NCBI RefSeq assembly: GCF_030867145.1
Contig: NC_134428.1
Location: forward strand, 24,779,537-24,843,536
DNA length: 64,000 bases
Origin: Opisthocomus hoazin
Lineage: Eukaryota; Chordata; Aves; Opisthocomiformes; Opisthocomidae
Reading direction: 5' to 3'
Shown here piece by piece: positions 1-11,000 of the stretch. A program made the translations under genes and the position numbers. Every line of letters begins with the position of its first letter. Position 1 is the stretch's first letter. The notes under the pieces were generated by a model, which was given only the letters and a program-made list of their open reading frames with translations, was not told the DNA's origin and ran no database searches.

Positions 1-1040
1 AACATAGAACTTCTAAGTTGCCAATTTAATGTGCATATATGCAATATTTTTGTGACCGTCATATGATTAAAAATATTACAGCATGACCAGTTAGGAAACA
101 AACCCTAATTAAAGAACAGGTGTAGTAGTTTTGCAGCAGATGCTGCTGCAATCGGCTGTAAAGGAAAGCAAGTAGTGGCTTTGATCTTTCTGGAGAGAAC
201 TACCAGTCTATGTTTTCGATTTACCTAGGAGTTACAGGGTTGAATTTTTCTTCCCTTTCTGCTTCCTTTGACTGAACTAAAGGATTTTCAATTGTAACTA
301 AAATAAAACATTGATAAGTAATGTTAGAAAACTGAATATACATCAATATAAAGAGAAATGGCTTTTTAAAATGGTTGCTTTCAAGGTTGGTATGGTATGT
401 GCAGTAACTACTGCTTTAATGTTTTCATACTGAAAACTGTATCAGTCCACACAGCTCACACCACTGCCAAAGTCCCACAGGAGTCTTCAGAACATTACTG
501 GAAACAAAATGACACCGAGTTCTTGTGCGTATACTCTTCACAGTCACACATTTTAGCCAAACACTCTGATCTAGCAACCGTGGGCAGCAAAGTCTTTCTA
601 TTAACGTAGCAAGATAAAAGCACATACCATAAATAAATACAAGATTTTTGTTGTGTTGTTATGAGCAATCGTCGTCATATCTATAAATAAATGAAGACAA
701 ATACCAAACTACTCTGCAGAGCTCATTTTTCGTAATTTATAAGAACTGAATATAATGTAAGAATGTAGATCGATTTCCTACGGATAAGTTCTGGGTGGCT
801 GCATTCAGTGGATTTGTGTCTAGTCTTTTTGTTGACATATTTACTGGTTTTGAATTTAAATCCTTGAAATCTTGCTCCTTTCCTCTTTATACTTAACATA
901 ACTGAACAATTTGTTTCCAATTAGACTGTTTTCTGGATTCCTCAGAGAAAAATATAGCAAAACCACAAACACACAACACTGATTTACTGGAAAAAAACCA
1001 CATTTGAACGGAAACATGTTAAGAAGAAACTCCAACTTAC
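1..1040 (-). other. MEIOB intron (3' part beyond the window)
   Basis: AT-rich DNA downstream of coding exon 3. I searched both strands for the next MEIOB exon (family motif ENPL.QRKE) and did not see it. No repeat or RNA gene is recognised. Confidence 0.6.
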
Positions 1041-1172
1041 CACAGTCACCAACTCGAAAGCTTTCTGAAAGTGATCTGATATACTCTTCTCTGCCCCAAG
1101 AACTTACATTGATAAAGTAAGTCGGTGAATCACGGATAGTAAAACCGAAGGTGTATCTTTCGGACCCAATGT
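1041..1172 (-). CDS. MEIOB: MEIOB coding exon 3 (internal, partial gene)
   Basis: MEIOB is a meiosis-specific, RPA1-like OB-fold protein that binds single-stranded DNA with SPATA22 on meiotic chromosomes and is needed for recombination (family knowledge). This 132-nt exon supplies residues 43 (split codon) to 86 and the first base of codon 87. Visible landmarks are [15 protein letters not shown] and SFRVGDC, which match the remembered mammalian MEIOB N-terminus closely. Minus-strand borders are good: acceptor TTTTTGCAG ending at 1173 and donor G|GTAAGT beginning at 1040. The exon enters in phase 1 (A from exon 2 plus AC gives Asn43) and leaves with G, which fits the Val expected next in the family. 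The following exon is left of the window. The residue count to Cys86 equals my recollection of the human protein, with no frameshift or stop. Confidence 0.93.
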
Positions 1173-2744
1173 CTGCAAAAATCAACAGCACAGTTACAGT
1201 TCATTAGCACAGCTCGCTTTCAATCTGGAATATGTGTATAAAAACTATTATTCCGAGGCTTTCCTAGATTTTGTCACTGATCTGCTACCCGCAGCCTGGC
1301 GAGTACCACTAGAGCCCAGTAGCCCGCCCGGTGAACATCCCCAGTGCGGGGGGATGCTGCAGCTCACGCTGCGGCTGCACCGGTTCCACCTCACTCACCC
1401 ACCCACCCACCGCCCTCAACTTGGGGCTGCACTGTGTAAACTTACAGATCTAATGCACGAGAAATAAAAGAACTGTACGATGCTACATTCAAAGCATGGA
1501 CAAACACAAACAGGGATAGCGCATGAAGCAACGCTAGGAAGGAGCGTACACGCCAGCCCAAATTTTGTAGTGGGTAGGCTGTCTTTAGACAGCTGTGCTC
1601 ACATACCAGAGCCCTGCGATGACATACAAGGCTGCAGATCACGGACAGTGTCCCTGTCCAGATGGTACCAAGGGGTTTAACTGAATAAAGCAAAGTGTTT
1701 CTAGCTCTATGGAAAGTTCATGGTCAAGAGGGTACCAGTCTAGGAAACACTGCACTCCCTTTTCTCTTTCAGCTAATTAACAAAGCTTTCCATGGATCAT
1801 ACAGCATTATGCAATCCATTATTTTTAAATTATCAATGAAAACTGTCTAGAGATCCGCATAGAGTAAGCATAATCTGAGTGTGGTTCCATGGAGGCAGGA
1901 ATACGTACACCACGTTCTCAGACTGTGTAGAATTGTTTCTGGTGACGACGATGACTTCCTTCTGAAACTCACCGCTAGAGCAGCTCAGCGCGGTGACAAT
2001 GCCAACAGAATAGCTGAGCGCTTCACACAGAGCTGGAAAGGCTCTCTGGGACTGGAGATGCTTCCCAACAGTGTCGGTATCAAACCCAAGCTGTAGAGAT
2101 GCCGTTTCAATCTCCAGCTAATGCTCTATTATCAGTGTATTATTCCCATTTTTTCTTTAGAAGCATATGATAAGATGAAGCTGGCGCTTCAGGCATTGGA
2201 CCAGGCTGCACAAGGAGGTCGCAGAGTCCCCATCCCTGGAGGGGTTCAAAAAATGTGTAGGTGTGCCACTTCAGGACATGGTTTAGCAGGTGTGGGGGTG
2301 TTGGGGTGACGGTTGGACCTGATGATCTTAGAGGTCTTTTCCAGCCTATGACTCTATGATTCTACTCAGACCAGAAATTACTTGTTTCACTCCTCAAGAC
2401 ATCTCCTCAACATTTCTGTTTTAAGAAAGAGTGAATATGAAGGGACCAGATCAATTCCAGCAGCATTTATATAATAGTGGGTTCATACCATTACCATTTC
2501 CTTCAGACCCTGAAACGCTTCCATGACGGAGTTTTTCCAAACCAGTTCTAATTGATAAGGTTTAGCCAAACTAATGCTGCTCTTGCATCTTGGTTCTCAA
2601 ACATACACAATTTTTTTTGCGCTTTTTTATGCTATATATTTTACACTAAGAAGTCTGTTTATCATTTAGATATTGATTTCAGCCATCTATGCCAAATTAT
2701 ACTGTATAAGAAAAGTAAGTAAAAACAGGTAAAAGGGACTGTAC
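1173..2744 (-). other. MEIOB intron between coding exons 2 and 3
   Basis: AT-rich intron bounded by the GTACAG donor at 2744 and the TTTGCAG acceptor at 1173. It contains a short CCCA repeat near 1396-1412 and one CR1 fragment at 2190-2363. Nothing else is recognised. Confidence 0.8.
2190..2363 (+). mobile_element. CR1 LINE 3' fragment, older subfamily
   Basis: 5'-truncated CR1 in sense on plus. It runs from the 'TTGGACCAGGCTGC' segment through 'CCCTGGAGGGGTTCAAAAA' and 'GATCTTAGAGGTCTTTTCCA' to the octamer tail CTATGATTCT. It lies in a MEIOB intron, antisense to the gene. Confidence 0.85.
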
Positions 2745-2802
2745 TTTTTCTGTCTGGAAAGCCTCTGACATCTGTTTTCCCAATAACCACACCGATTACG
2801 TT
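2745..2802 (-). CDS. MEIOB: MEIOB coding exon 2
   Basis: This 58-nt exon encodes residues 24-42 plus the first base of Asn43, including VIGVVIGKTDV and GFPDRK, the first beta strands of the N-terminal OB fold in MEIOB. The acceptor is a run of T followed by TAG at 2804-2803. The donor reads A|GTACAG, starting at 2744; it is a GT donor but lacks the usual G at +5, so it looks weak. The exon enters in phase 0 from exon 1 and leaves with one base, joining exactly to exon 3. Skipping this 58-nt exon would shift the frame. Identity rests on the strong family match and on in-frame splicing with both neighbours. Confidence 0.92.
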
Positions 2803-5800
2803 CTAAAAAAAAAAAGATTATAGAATAGAAGTATTAAACACAGATGTATATGATGAATTAGATTTCATGGACTTCTACTCTACTGATGATAATAAACATA
2901 CTTCTGACTGGTAATCATTTAAATCTATTTATTCCATGGTACCATATGAACTAAAGACTAAAACATAAACATGCAATTTTACTTTAAGAAAAAGTGACTA
3001 ATAAAAATATTAAAAGAAATACATCTGTTTCTGTTTGTAAAGACAATGGGAGGACAAAAGTTCACCCCAAGCATTCCCAATTTTGGCTGTTCTACAGCAT
3101 TCTCTCCTCAGGTAGGCAGTAATGTTGGTGTTTCACGCTTTCTGCACAGGTCTCAGATCTCCTTAAATGCACCACGAGAAGTCTGGCCAGGATTCACTTT
3201 ACAGTTAAGCGTCCCAGGTTTCCCCTGCTGTCAGCACCGAGATGCACACGTGTACATCCACAGGGAGGGTCATTTGTCTCATCATCGTCTAAGCAACATA
3301 AATTTCTACAGGTGCCTCTTTCTTGCTGTCTGCCTCTCAACCAGCCACAAAGGAAGCTTAGGCAATGAAATTTTTTGATGATTCAAAACAAAATCAATCC
3401 TATTCTGCTTTGCCAAACCTCTGTTTATTAGGCAAAACACCCCAGTCTCAACTGTCAAATAAAACTACTAGGAGCAAACACACACAGAAGATATATAAAA
3501 TACATATATTAATAATGCATAGCTGTGTGACTTTTGTTGTTAAAAAAGGGTCCTCCTCAGTGTGAGAGACGGATATTGCAGTGCTAGTTTGGGATTTAAG
3601 AGGTAAGCAATGAAAGCTGGTGTGGTAACAAAAACTGGAAGGAGAGATCGCTTTGCAATACCACAAGGGTCCTTCAAAACAGGAAGCGGGCCACGTCTCG
3701 TCCCCTTTGCCCATGCACTTCACTTTCCCATTCCGGCCGGGAACCCCAGCAGGCAGCTGGCGAGGGGCAGTGCAACGGTTTAGTGACCCACGCAGGCTGC
3801 ATTTTGCAGCTACTCACAAAGCAATGCAACCTGGCTGACCTCACTGGAGCAATGCTGACACATGCTCTGAAATGAGGTCTGTGCCTTTGCATCACTAGAT
3901 GGAGCAAGGCAACTGTCTTATCCTACAGCGATGGCCGCAAACTCATGCAGAGGAGGTGTGTGTACAGCAGGGTAACATCCTAGTCCTTACAATCTTTCTG
4001 ACAGAGTATTTTCTATCTGTCCACAACATGTACTGCTTTAGATTAGGGTTTTATTTTACTATTTTTTGTTTTGTTTCTTAGAAAAAAACAAAACCCCAAT
4101 TCAATTAACTCAGAGTGCAACATACCCTGTATCTCACCACCAGTCATAATAACTGACATTTAGGATGACTCTTCGCATGAATTACGCTGGTGTAAATGCA
4201 CAGTTTCCAAAACAGAGCTCCCCTGTCCCTGCTCCGGGTGCGTTCACCTCTCCTGCGTTAGCACTGAGCCTGCACAGCAAGCTGGCAGAAGGAAGTGATC
4301 TGGCTGGAAACTATTTTGTGGGGGGAGCAAGGGGAGAAAGAGGGGAGAAACACTTCCAGAGATCATTTCCTCGATCAGCCTGTTGTGCAACTGCACAAGC
4401 ACCGGTTTCACCAAGAGAGGAGGAGCGGAACATGCCTGCCACAGGGAAGTGGGCCATGCTGCCTTTTTTGGCAGAGCATTGCTTCAGGCTGCTCAACCGA
4501 ATCGTGAGACCACAGCATTAACACATTGCAAGTTGCTTAGACTTTGGTCTATTTTACTTTTAAAAAATAAACTACAAAGTAAACAAATAGGACTTTGTAT
4601 GGGGTGTGCTCAGCTGCTCTAAAGTCCTAAACACATACTGATCGTTCTAGCATGAGATACTAGTGAATCGCTTTTTCATAAAAATACTTTCTTTACTATA
4701 TGTTGCTAATTGCAGTACTGAAGATTAGTTTTATCTGTAAAATAAAAGCTTTTAACAGAGTTAGTGGGTCACTCTATTTGGGAGTAACTGTGAATGACAG
4801 ATTAAATTAGCTTTGCTGGAGTCCGGGAGTTTATAAAAAGTTGGAAAGAATATACAGTACCACTGTGAGGGCATATAAAACTCCCTCTCCTCGTTCACTG
4901 CTTTTCTGTGATTTCTTTTTCATTTGTTTAAAATAAATGAGGAAAAGGGGACTAAATTGTCCCCCTCTCCAATAAAAAGCTGTGGGAACAGGAAAACTCC
5001 TTGTTGGGAAACAAGGGTGGGAAACACTGCAACAGGGAATCACGTAGCCTTCTCCCTCCCAAGTTAAAACACAATCTTGGAGAGCAAAGAATGAAGAACT
5101 GTGCCCCCCCCCCCCCCTATTTTTATTCAACCGTTTAAAACCCAAACGTGGAAAATACTGAATTTTACAGCACATTCCCCTGTTCAGCTCTTACTCCAGT
5201 GATGATGGTCCTCACTCATATCAGGACAACAGCAGCAAAAAAATTTCATGCTCAAACATCCGTATCAATCTGCCGACTACAGAGCTTTGCTGTGCATGAA
5301 GTTTACTTCTTGGTTCACCCTACTCTCCTGCACTCCCACAAGCAAAATTCTTTGCTCCTCATAAACTGACAACCTGCTTTTTGTTCTAAAGAAAGAGAAA
5401 CAATCCTATCTGACATGTAATTGTGAGATTTTTATCCAGTTAAAACACCCTACCATTCAACGAGGATTTTGTTTGAGTGATTCAGGGCTATGTTATTTAG
5501 CTCAGAGGGATTGGGCACACAAGGAAAGACTGCAGGATCGGGCCTTATGTTCACAGGTTGTGATGAAAGACTATTGTAGGTTACAGATGCATTGTGGCTA
5601 CATAATGCTGACTCTGTACATTTAATTCAGCATCCATTTAAAACACTACAAAGAAGCCTCTGATACTTGCAGGCACTGAATTGTCCAGTCAGTATCTACA
5701 GTTGTGGTATCCACACACTATGGACAACAGCAGCATCAATTTTCGTTTTGCTGGTTTATACACAAAGAAGGTAAGGTACTTTATATCTAACAATTATACT

Positions 5801-5908
5801 AATGCTATTAGTATCTAAATACACGTCAATTACATAATTTTGCAGTAATATAATACAGTCCTATACAATTTCATTTGAGAACAAAAGTACTATGTCTGTA
5901 AGACTTAC
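2803..5908 (-). other. MEIOB intron between coding exons 1 and 2
   Basis: A 3.1-kb AT-rich intron. It has a poly-C run of about 14 bases near 5104-5118. Short ORFs here have no recognisable homology. No transposable element is recognised. Confidence 0.8.
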
Positions 5909-5977
5909 AGGACGAGCAAGATTTGGATGGAGATCTGAAAGCGCAACAAAGTCCCGTGTTGAACTAGAATAAGCCAT
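5909..5977 (-). CDS. MEIOB: MEIOB first coding exon (start codon)
   Basis: The exon encodes residues 1-23, starting MAYSSSTRDF and ending LHPNLARP, in 23 exact codons (phase 0 exit). It matches the position and style of the mammalian start (Met, Ala, then an FTTLSDL-like segment; here FVALSDL). The donor is CCT|GTAAGT starting at 5908. The exon itself begins at 5984, after the acceptor CAAGTTACAG, so only seven untranslated bases precede the ATG. This start was chosen because it gives the same spacing to the VIG(V/I)VIGK motif as in mammals. A second ATG seven bases upstream is out of frame (see separate entry). Further 5'UTR must come from an upstream exon, probably in the CpG-rich region at 7.2-8.1 kb. 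Confidence 0.88.
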
Positions 5978-5984
5978 TCTTCAT
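5964..5984 (-). promoter_or_regulatory. overlapping upstream ORF at the MEIOB start
   Basis: The first three bases of the spliced exon are themselves an ATG (5984-5982). Read from there the frame is six codons (MKNGLF) followed by TAG at 5966-5964, so it overlaps the true MEIOB ATG at 5977. The main ATG context is AAGAATGG (A at -3, G at +4), a good Kozak match. Leaky scanning past or reinitiation after this mini-ORF could tune translation. The ORF is seen in the sequence; its function is inference. Confidence 0.45.
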
Positions 5985-7175
5985 CTGTAACTTGAGAAAA
6001 CTAATTTAGATGTTTTAAAAAACCTAAACAAATCACTTAAAACTATTCATAGTGAGAATAAGAAGTTATTTTTTAACACAATGTTTTGACCTAGATAGCA
6101 TCTGTTTTCAATAAGAAGCATTTCAAGCCATCTGAAGTAATCAATTCTTTATTGTTTGTGTTTGGCAATGTAAGTTATGAATTTTACTATAACCGCTCCA
6201 CCTGTGCTTCTCAAATAAAGGTCTGTAATTTTTATTTATTTATTTATTCAGCATTAAATGACTGCATTAGCACCAGCCTCTGAAAAATATTTACCCTCCT
6301 TCTCCTGCCTGGGAAGTCCAACTGAATTTAATGAGGCAGTTCATATATAAAAGGCCATTTACATGAGAGGAAAGAAAAGTGTTGGGCTGCAAACTGCCTT
6401 AACTGAGGTTTTGGACTTAATATTAAACTACTTTAAAATGCGAGTTCATTCCTTCCTCAAGGTAGAAGAGTTTTGAGTTTATTAAAACAACATTTTTAAA
6501 AACCAGTTATTTTCAGGCTGGCAACACAGCGGTAGTGCCCGTTCCTGTGAGCTGCTGCGCGCTCAGGTCCCCTCTGTTGATGCCAAAGTCGGGCCATGGA
6601 CACTTTGTTAGCCCAGCTGAATACCTCTTATTAGTTCAGGGGTACCCTCAGAGACAGTATTTATATTTAGCTAATAGTTGTCAGATTGTTTTTTTTGTTT
6701 TTTTTTTTTGTAAAAGGGACCATCAAGTTGTCCGAATCTTAATAACCTTTAATAGGAGAGAACTCCTGACATTTTTCAGGGGACGCCTGTTCAAACTGTA
6801 TAACCAAAGTCCTGAATGGCTCTCGCAGTCTCTATACCTGGCACCTCCTGTGAGGATTGTTAGCCAGTTCTTTGGGCATCAGTATAATGATCGAGTAGGA
6901 AAGAAATAGACAGTCTACAGGTTCAAAAAAAAGTAAGCCGTTATCTGAGAACGAAGCGATTTCTCTAAAAAAGCATTTCAAACTCAACCCTCACAGGAAG
7001 ATATCCCAAATTTGCCTCGCAAAAGCTACTGAACAACGGGACCCTCAAACCTATTCCCATCCCAACACGTGGAAAAATTCACATTCCCTTGCGTAGCAAA
7101 GTCACCTCAGCTGCCCCTCCAAGGCATGTTAATATTCTTGCCTCAAAAGCAGTTAAATATTGGTAAAGAACATAC
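5985..7175 (-). other. MEIOB 5'UTR intron (inferred)
   Basis: This intron is inferred from the acceptor at 5985 and a strong minus-strand donor, GAG|GTATGT, starting at 7175. It contains a TTTA tetranucleotide run near 6228-6250 and poly-T near 6690-6712. A 124-codon plus-strand ORF at 6535-6909 has no recognised match. Confidence 0.45.
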
Positions 7176-8060
7176 CTCGCAGCACAGCTGGATGGGGTTG
7201 AAGGCGGCAGCGCTGGGACCCGCGTGCCTGAGGAGGAGCGGGGCGATGCAGGTTGCTGAGGCCGCAGGCCCTGGCAGGGCGATGCCCGGCGCTCTCCCCT
7301 CAGAGCCGGGGCCGGGCTCGGCTCAGGGAGCTTCCTCTCACCTCCAGCCCGGACCAGACCTGCTCCTGGGAGACAGGACAAGATGGAAACCACAGTTAAT
7401 AAAGGGATGAAGCCTTTGGCACCACCAGCCCCATCCCAAGCTGGTGCCTGGCACCAGACAGCTTGCACCCTCAAAGCACTGCAAAGAGATTTTTCTTGTG
7501 TGAGCCCATCATCATCCTCACTCCTTTCCCTGCCCCAGCAACACACAGCGGCCGTCCCACACGGGCAGGGACGGCGTCAGCCTGGGGCTGGGCAGGCAGG
7601 AGCCCTTACCGCAGCTCCGCTGACCACCAAGGGGCTGCAGGGGATGCACAGAGCAGCTGGGACGGGAAGGAGCGCCCTGAGGTGCTCAGGACGGGGAGAC
7701 AAAATGGCGGCGAGCGCCGTGGGCGGGAAAAGGACTTGGTGCCCTCTCGCCGGGTGCAGCCTCCCTTCAGGGGTGCGAGGGCAGCCATGGCCCCACAGAG
7801 CGGGTACCGGCCACGGCGCCGGGGCTCAGATGTGAGCTGCCAGAAAATAATAACGCCAGAAATTCAGCGTCCTGAGGCTTACACGTACCTGAGGAAGGGT
7901 GCTCAGCCCAGGGCACAGCACCATCAGCTGGGCTTCAGGCAGCGAGCTCCGCGTCGGCTCCGGAGCTCGGAGCTTGGGTTGCGCTTCTTGCCGGTCCTCC
8001 GATCGGTGGTTTCCCAGGCAGGACGCCAGTCTGAACCCCCCGACTGCACCTTTCGCTGGC
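7176..8060 (-). promoter_or_regulatory. CpG-rich promoter and candidate first exon of MEIOB
   Basis: Composition changes sharply from AT-rich to CpG-rich at about 7.18 kb; about 14 CpGs fall within 7190-7310. On the minus strand four plausible splice donors occur: GAG|GTATGT (GT at 7175-7174), GAG|GTGAG (7341-7340), GCG|GTAAGG (7609-7608) and CAG|GTACGT (7888-7887). This suggests alternative non-coding first exons for MEIOB. A YY1-like AAAATGGCGGC at about 7701 is on the plus strand, which would suit a transcript running the other way, so a bidirectional promoter is possible. No coding sequence is recognised; transcription start sites cannot be placed from sequence alone. Confidence 0.45.
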
Positions 8061-11000
8061 TGTTCTAACCAGATTTCTCTGTTTCCTCACAGTGCTCCTC
8101 CACAGCAGGCCCTGGGAGATTTTTTTTCCTAAACAAAAGCCCTCAGCAGGATCGCTAGCGGGCCCCTGGGCCTAACGAAGCTGACGAGGCGCCAGCCCAG
8201 GAGTCTAAAGTCAGGCTTATTCTGCTACAATTATAAACGCACGACACACCAGCAAGACAAAGCAAATTTCAGAAGGCTTTGGAGGAACCATTCCCTAGCT
8301 TTTTTTTTTTTTCCTGATAGCTCTAAGAAAAAAAATATTGCAGCTTGTATTTTATAAATGAATTAAAATTTATGTTTTAAGATATTATTTGTATTGATCT
8401 GTGCACAGCACTCTTGGGTTCTCAGGCCCTGCAGAAGACTGCAGTGAGCCGTTTTTTCTATTTATATTGTATATAAAATTATTTTTTATAAAATCGATAC
8501 TCTTCACTTCTGTATCATAAAAAATTTTATTCCTGATGAGTAATTTTATGACCCCAAGGTCATGGCTGGTGAAGTTTTTAGTGTAGCCTGACAAATTCTC
8601 CACGTTGACTCTGTATTACAGGACCTTTCATTTCTTCCATTAAACGGCTGAAAATGGATACCACCTGTGCTCTCATATTTATTGTGTCACGAAAGTCCAC
8701 GATAATTACACCGTGCTGATGACAAATGGCATGCCAGAGAACTGACAGCCTGGGTGGGTTTTTTTTTAGGTCACATTTTATACAGTGTGATCCATGGTTC
8801 TGACTTTGTTCCATAGGTTTGAAGTCTCCGGTAACTGAATGAGCTAATTTTTTGTTAGCTCCATTTTAATTATCTCAAGCTAATGAACAAGCAGAAGATA
8901 ACAAACGTGGCAATGGGATCCCGATCGAATGGGAAGGAGAACTTGTACGCTAGCTGGAAAACGCTGGCAAAGGTACAGGTCTCATTCTCACCACCATGAC
9001 TGCAAGGTAAACCAGGAAAAAAAATAAAACAAAAACCTGAAATGCGATCTGCAGGGTCTCCACCGCCGCAGAGGGTGATAAAAGCAGGATGACAGCCCAC
9101 GGGCTTGCAGGTGCTGAGCTTGTCTAGGATCTCAGCAAGGTTTTGGTGGGACATAAGCGCCTGCTGAGATGGAGCCTTGCTGAACGAAGCTGGGATCCTG
9201 CGCTGCTGCCCACCGTGGTCACCATTTTGCATAGGTTTTGTCCAGGTTGAGCTGCTTTTCTCCCACAGACACAAAGGGCAGGTGAAACCCGACGCTGCCG
9301 GCGTCCCAGGCCCACAAGCTTTGTTTCGTTTCAAAGCCACCAGAACAAGGATGCTGTTGTGCAGCACCCCTCGGCGTCCCTATAGCCTCAGCAGACGTCT
9401 AATGATCGGGTGGTTTTGCTTTGTCCCCCTTCTATTTTCTATGGGCCTACATTTTGAAAAAGAGCTGCTTTTTACTTTCTCATGATATCTCCTGCTGGGG
9501 AGATGTTATCAGGACCGGCGTGGAGGGATGCACCGATCTGGCCACAGGCACAAAGGCGGTGGATGTGGGACCAGAGTTGTTTCCCTGGAAGATGTGATTA
9601 GACGCTGAATTTCCAACTTGCAGATACTGAGACGAGAATCCATTTGACTGACGTACCTGTCTCATAGTGATGCTGTGACTTCTGCCATGCACACGGCAGA
9701 GGGTACAACGGGGGACAGCCAGCAGTTTGGACTCCTGTAGGTTACTGTAAATAAACAACATCCTTATTGGGGCTTATAATAAGCAAATGCCTGACCTGAA
9801 TGTCTCCCGCAAATTTACGATGTCAGCCGATTCTCCAAGTTAGGTATTTTTAATACAAACACTGAAGATAGCCTGCAAAAACAAAAGTTACACAACTTGT
9901 ACTCAGCTTTACTCAAGCTTTCCTCCTCAGCTGACGTCAAAGCGGTCTCTAAAAGAAATCAGCATCGTTATCTCCCTTTGATAACTGGAAAAACAGAAGT
10001 AAGAGAACGACCAGCAGCAGTTTGCTGAGAGCCACGTGCCCCACGAGGACCTGCTCCCCTCTCCAGCACCAGCCCCGGCAGGAGTGCATCAGTGTGGAAC
10101 CAGCATTTCTCTGATTTAGTGCTTGATCTCTGAAAGGTCTGAGCAATTTTAACCCTCCAGGACTTCAGCAGCACTCAGCTCCCTGGCAGATTCAATCTGT
10201 GATTAGCAGAGACTTCCCATACATGGCTGCAAATTGCACGGTCCCTGCTAATTAAGCCTCCATGAATGGATTTATTTAAATTACACTCATTGGCATGATC
10301 AGAGAGTGCAAATGCCATTTGGTAATTCACTTAGCAATTTGTTACGTGACGATCAGAACCATTTGCATGCAGGGGAAGCTAGTCCCTGTCCAGCCCTAGC
10401 AGGGACATTGCAGAAATCATCTTCAAAAGGATCTCCAAAGCTAGAACAACATAAAAATATTTGCTCTTGGAGTTTTACGCTGCCCACGGTGTTTAATGAG
10501 TGGGCTCATTGAATATTTATACATTCCTAGGACAAAAAGAATCTGTAAAATGAAGAGGGCAGACCTGTAATTTTATGCAATTGGCCTGACCGAATGCATT
10601 AGAAGCAGCAAATTATTAAAGGTGTTCCCTGCTCAGCGCTTCAGCTGGTACCTGAACTGGCTGCGAATCGGGGGTGCTGATGGGGTAGCGACGGGCTCCC
10701 TTCGCAGAAGCCTACAGGTGCTCGGTGCGTCGAGGGATATTTAATCTGAATTTTCCCCCATCCCCGCAGCGAGTCATTGTTCATCCCTCGCTTCGCCCTG
10801 CGTCCCCCCTCCTGCTCCCCAGCGCTGGAGCCACCCCACAGCTACCCCAGTGGGATTTCCTCGCTCGGGGCAGCACCGTGACCTCCCGCGGCACAGAAGA
10901 ACACAGCGACCCGGAGTTTTTATTTTAAAGCTAAAATGAACATGAACCATGGCTGGTTCCTGCCTGATCTGTGCTAATTCTGGCTGCTTTGGTGTAGGGA

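Noticed and set aside
7079-7835. ORFs in the CpG-rich region (155 codons minus, 150 and 201 codons plus), considered as FAHD1 or another neighbour
   Set aside because: No FAHD1 motifs; composition is that of untranslated CpG-rich DNA.
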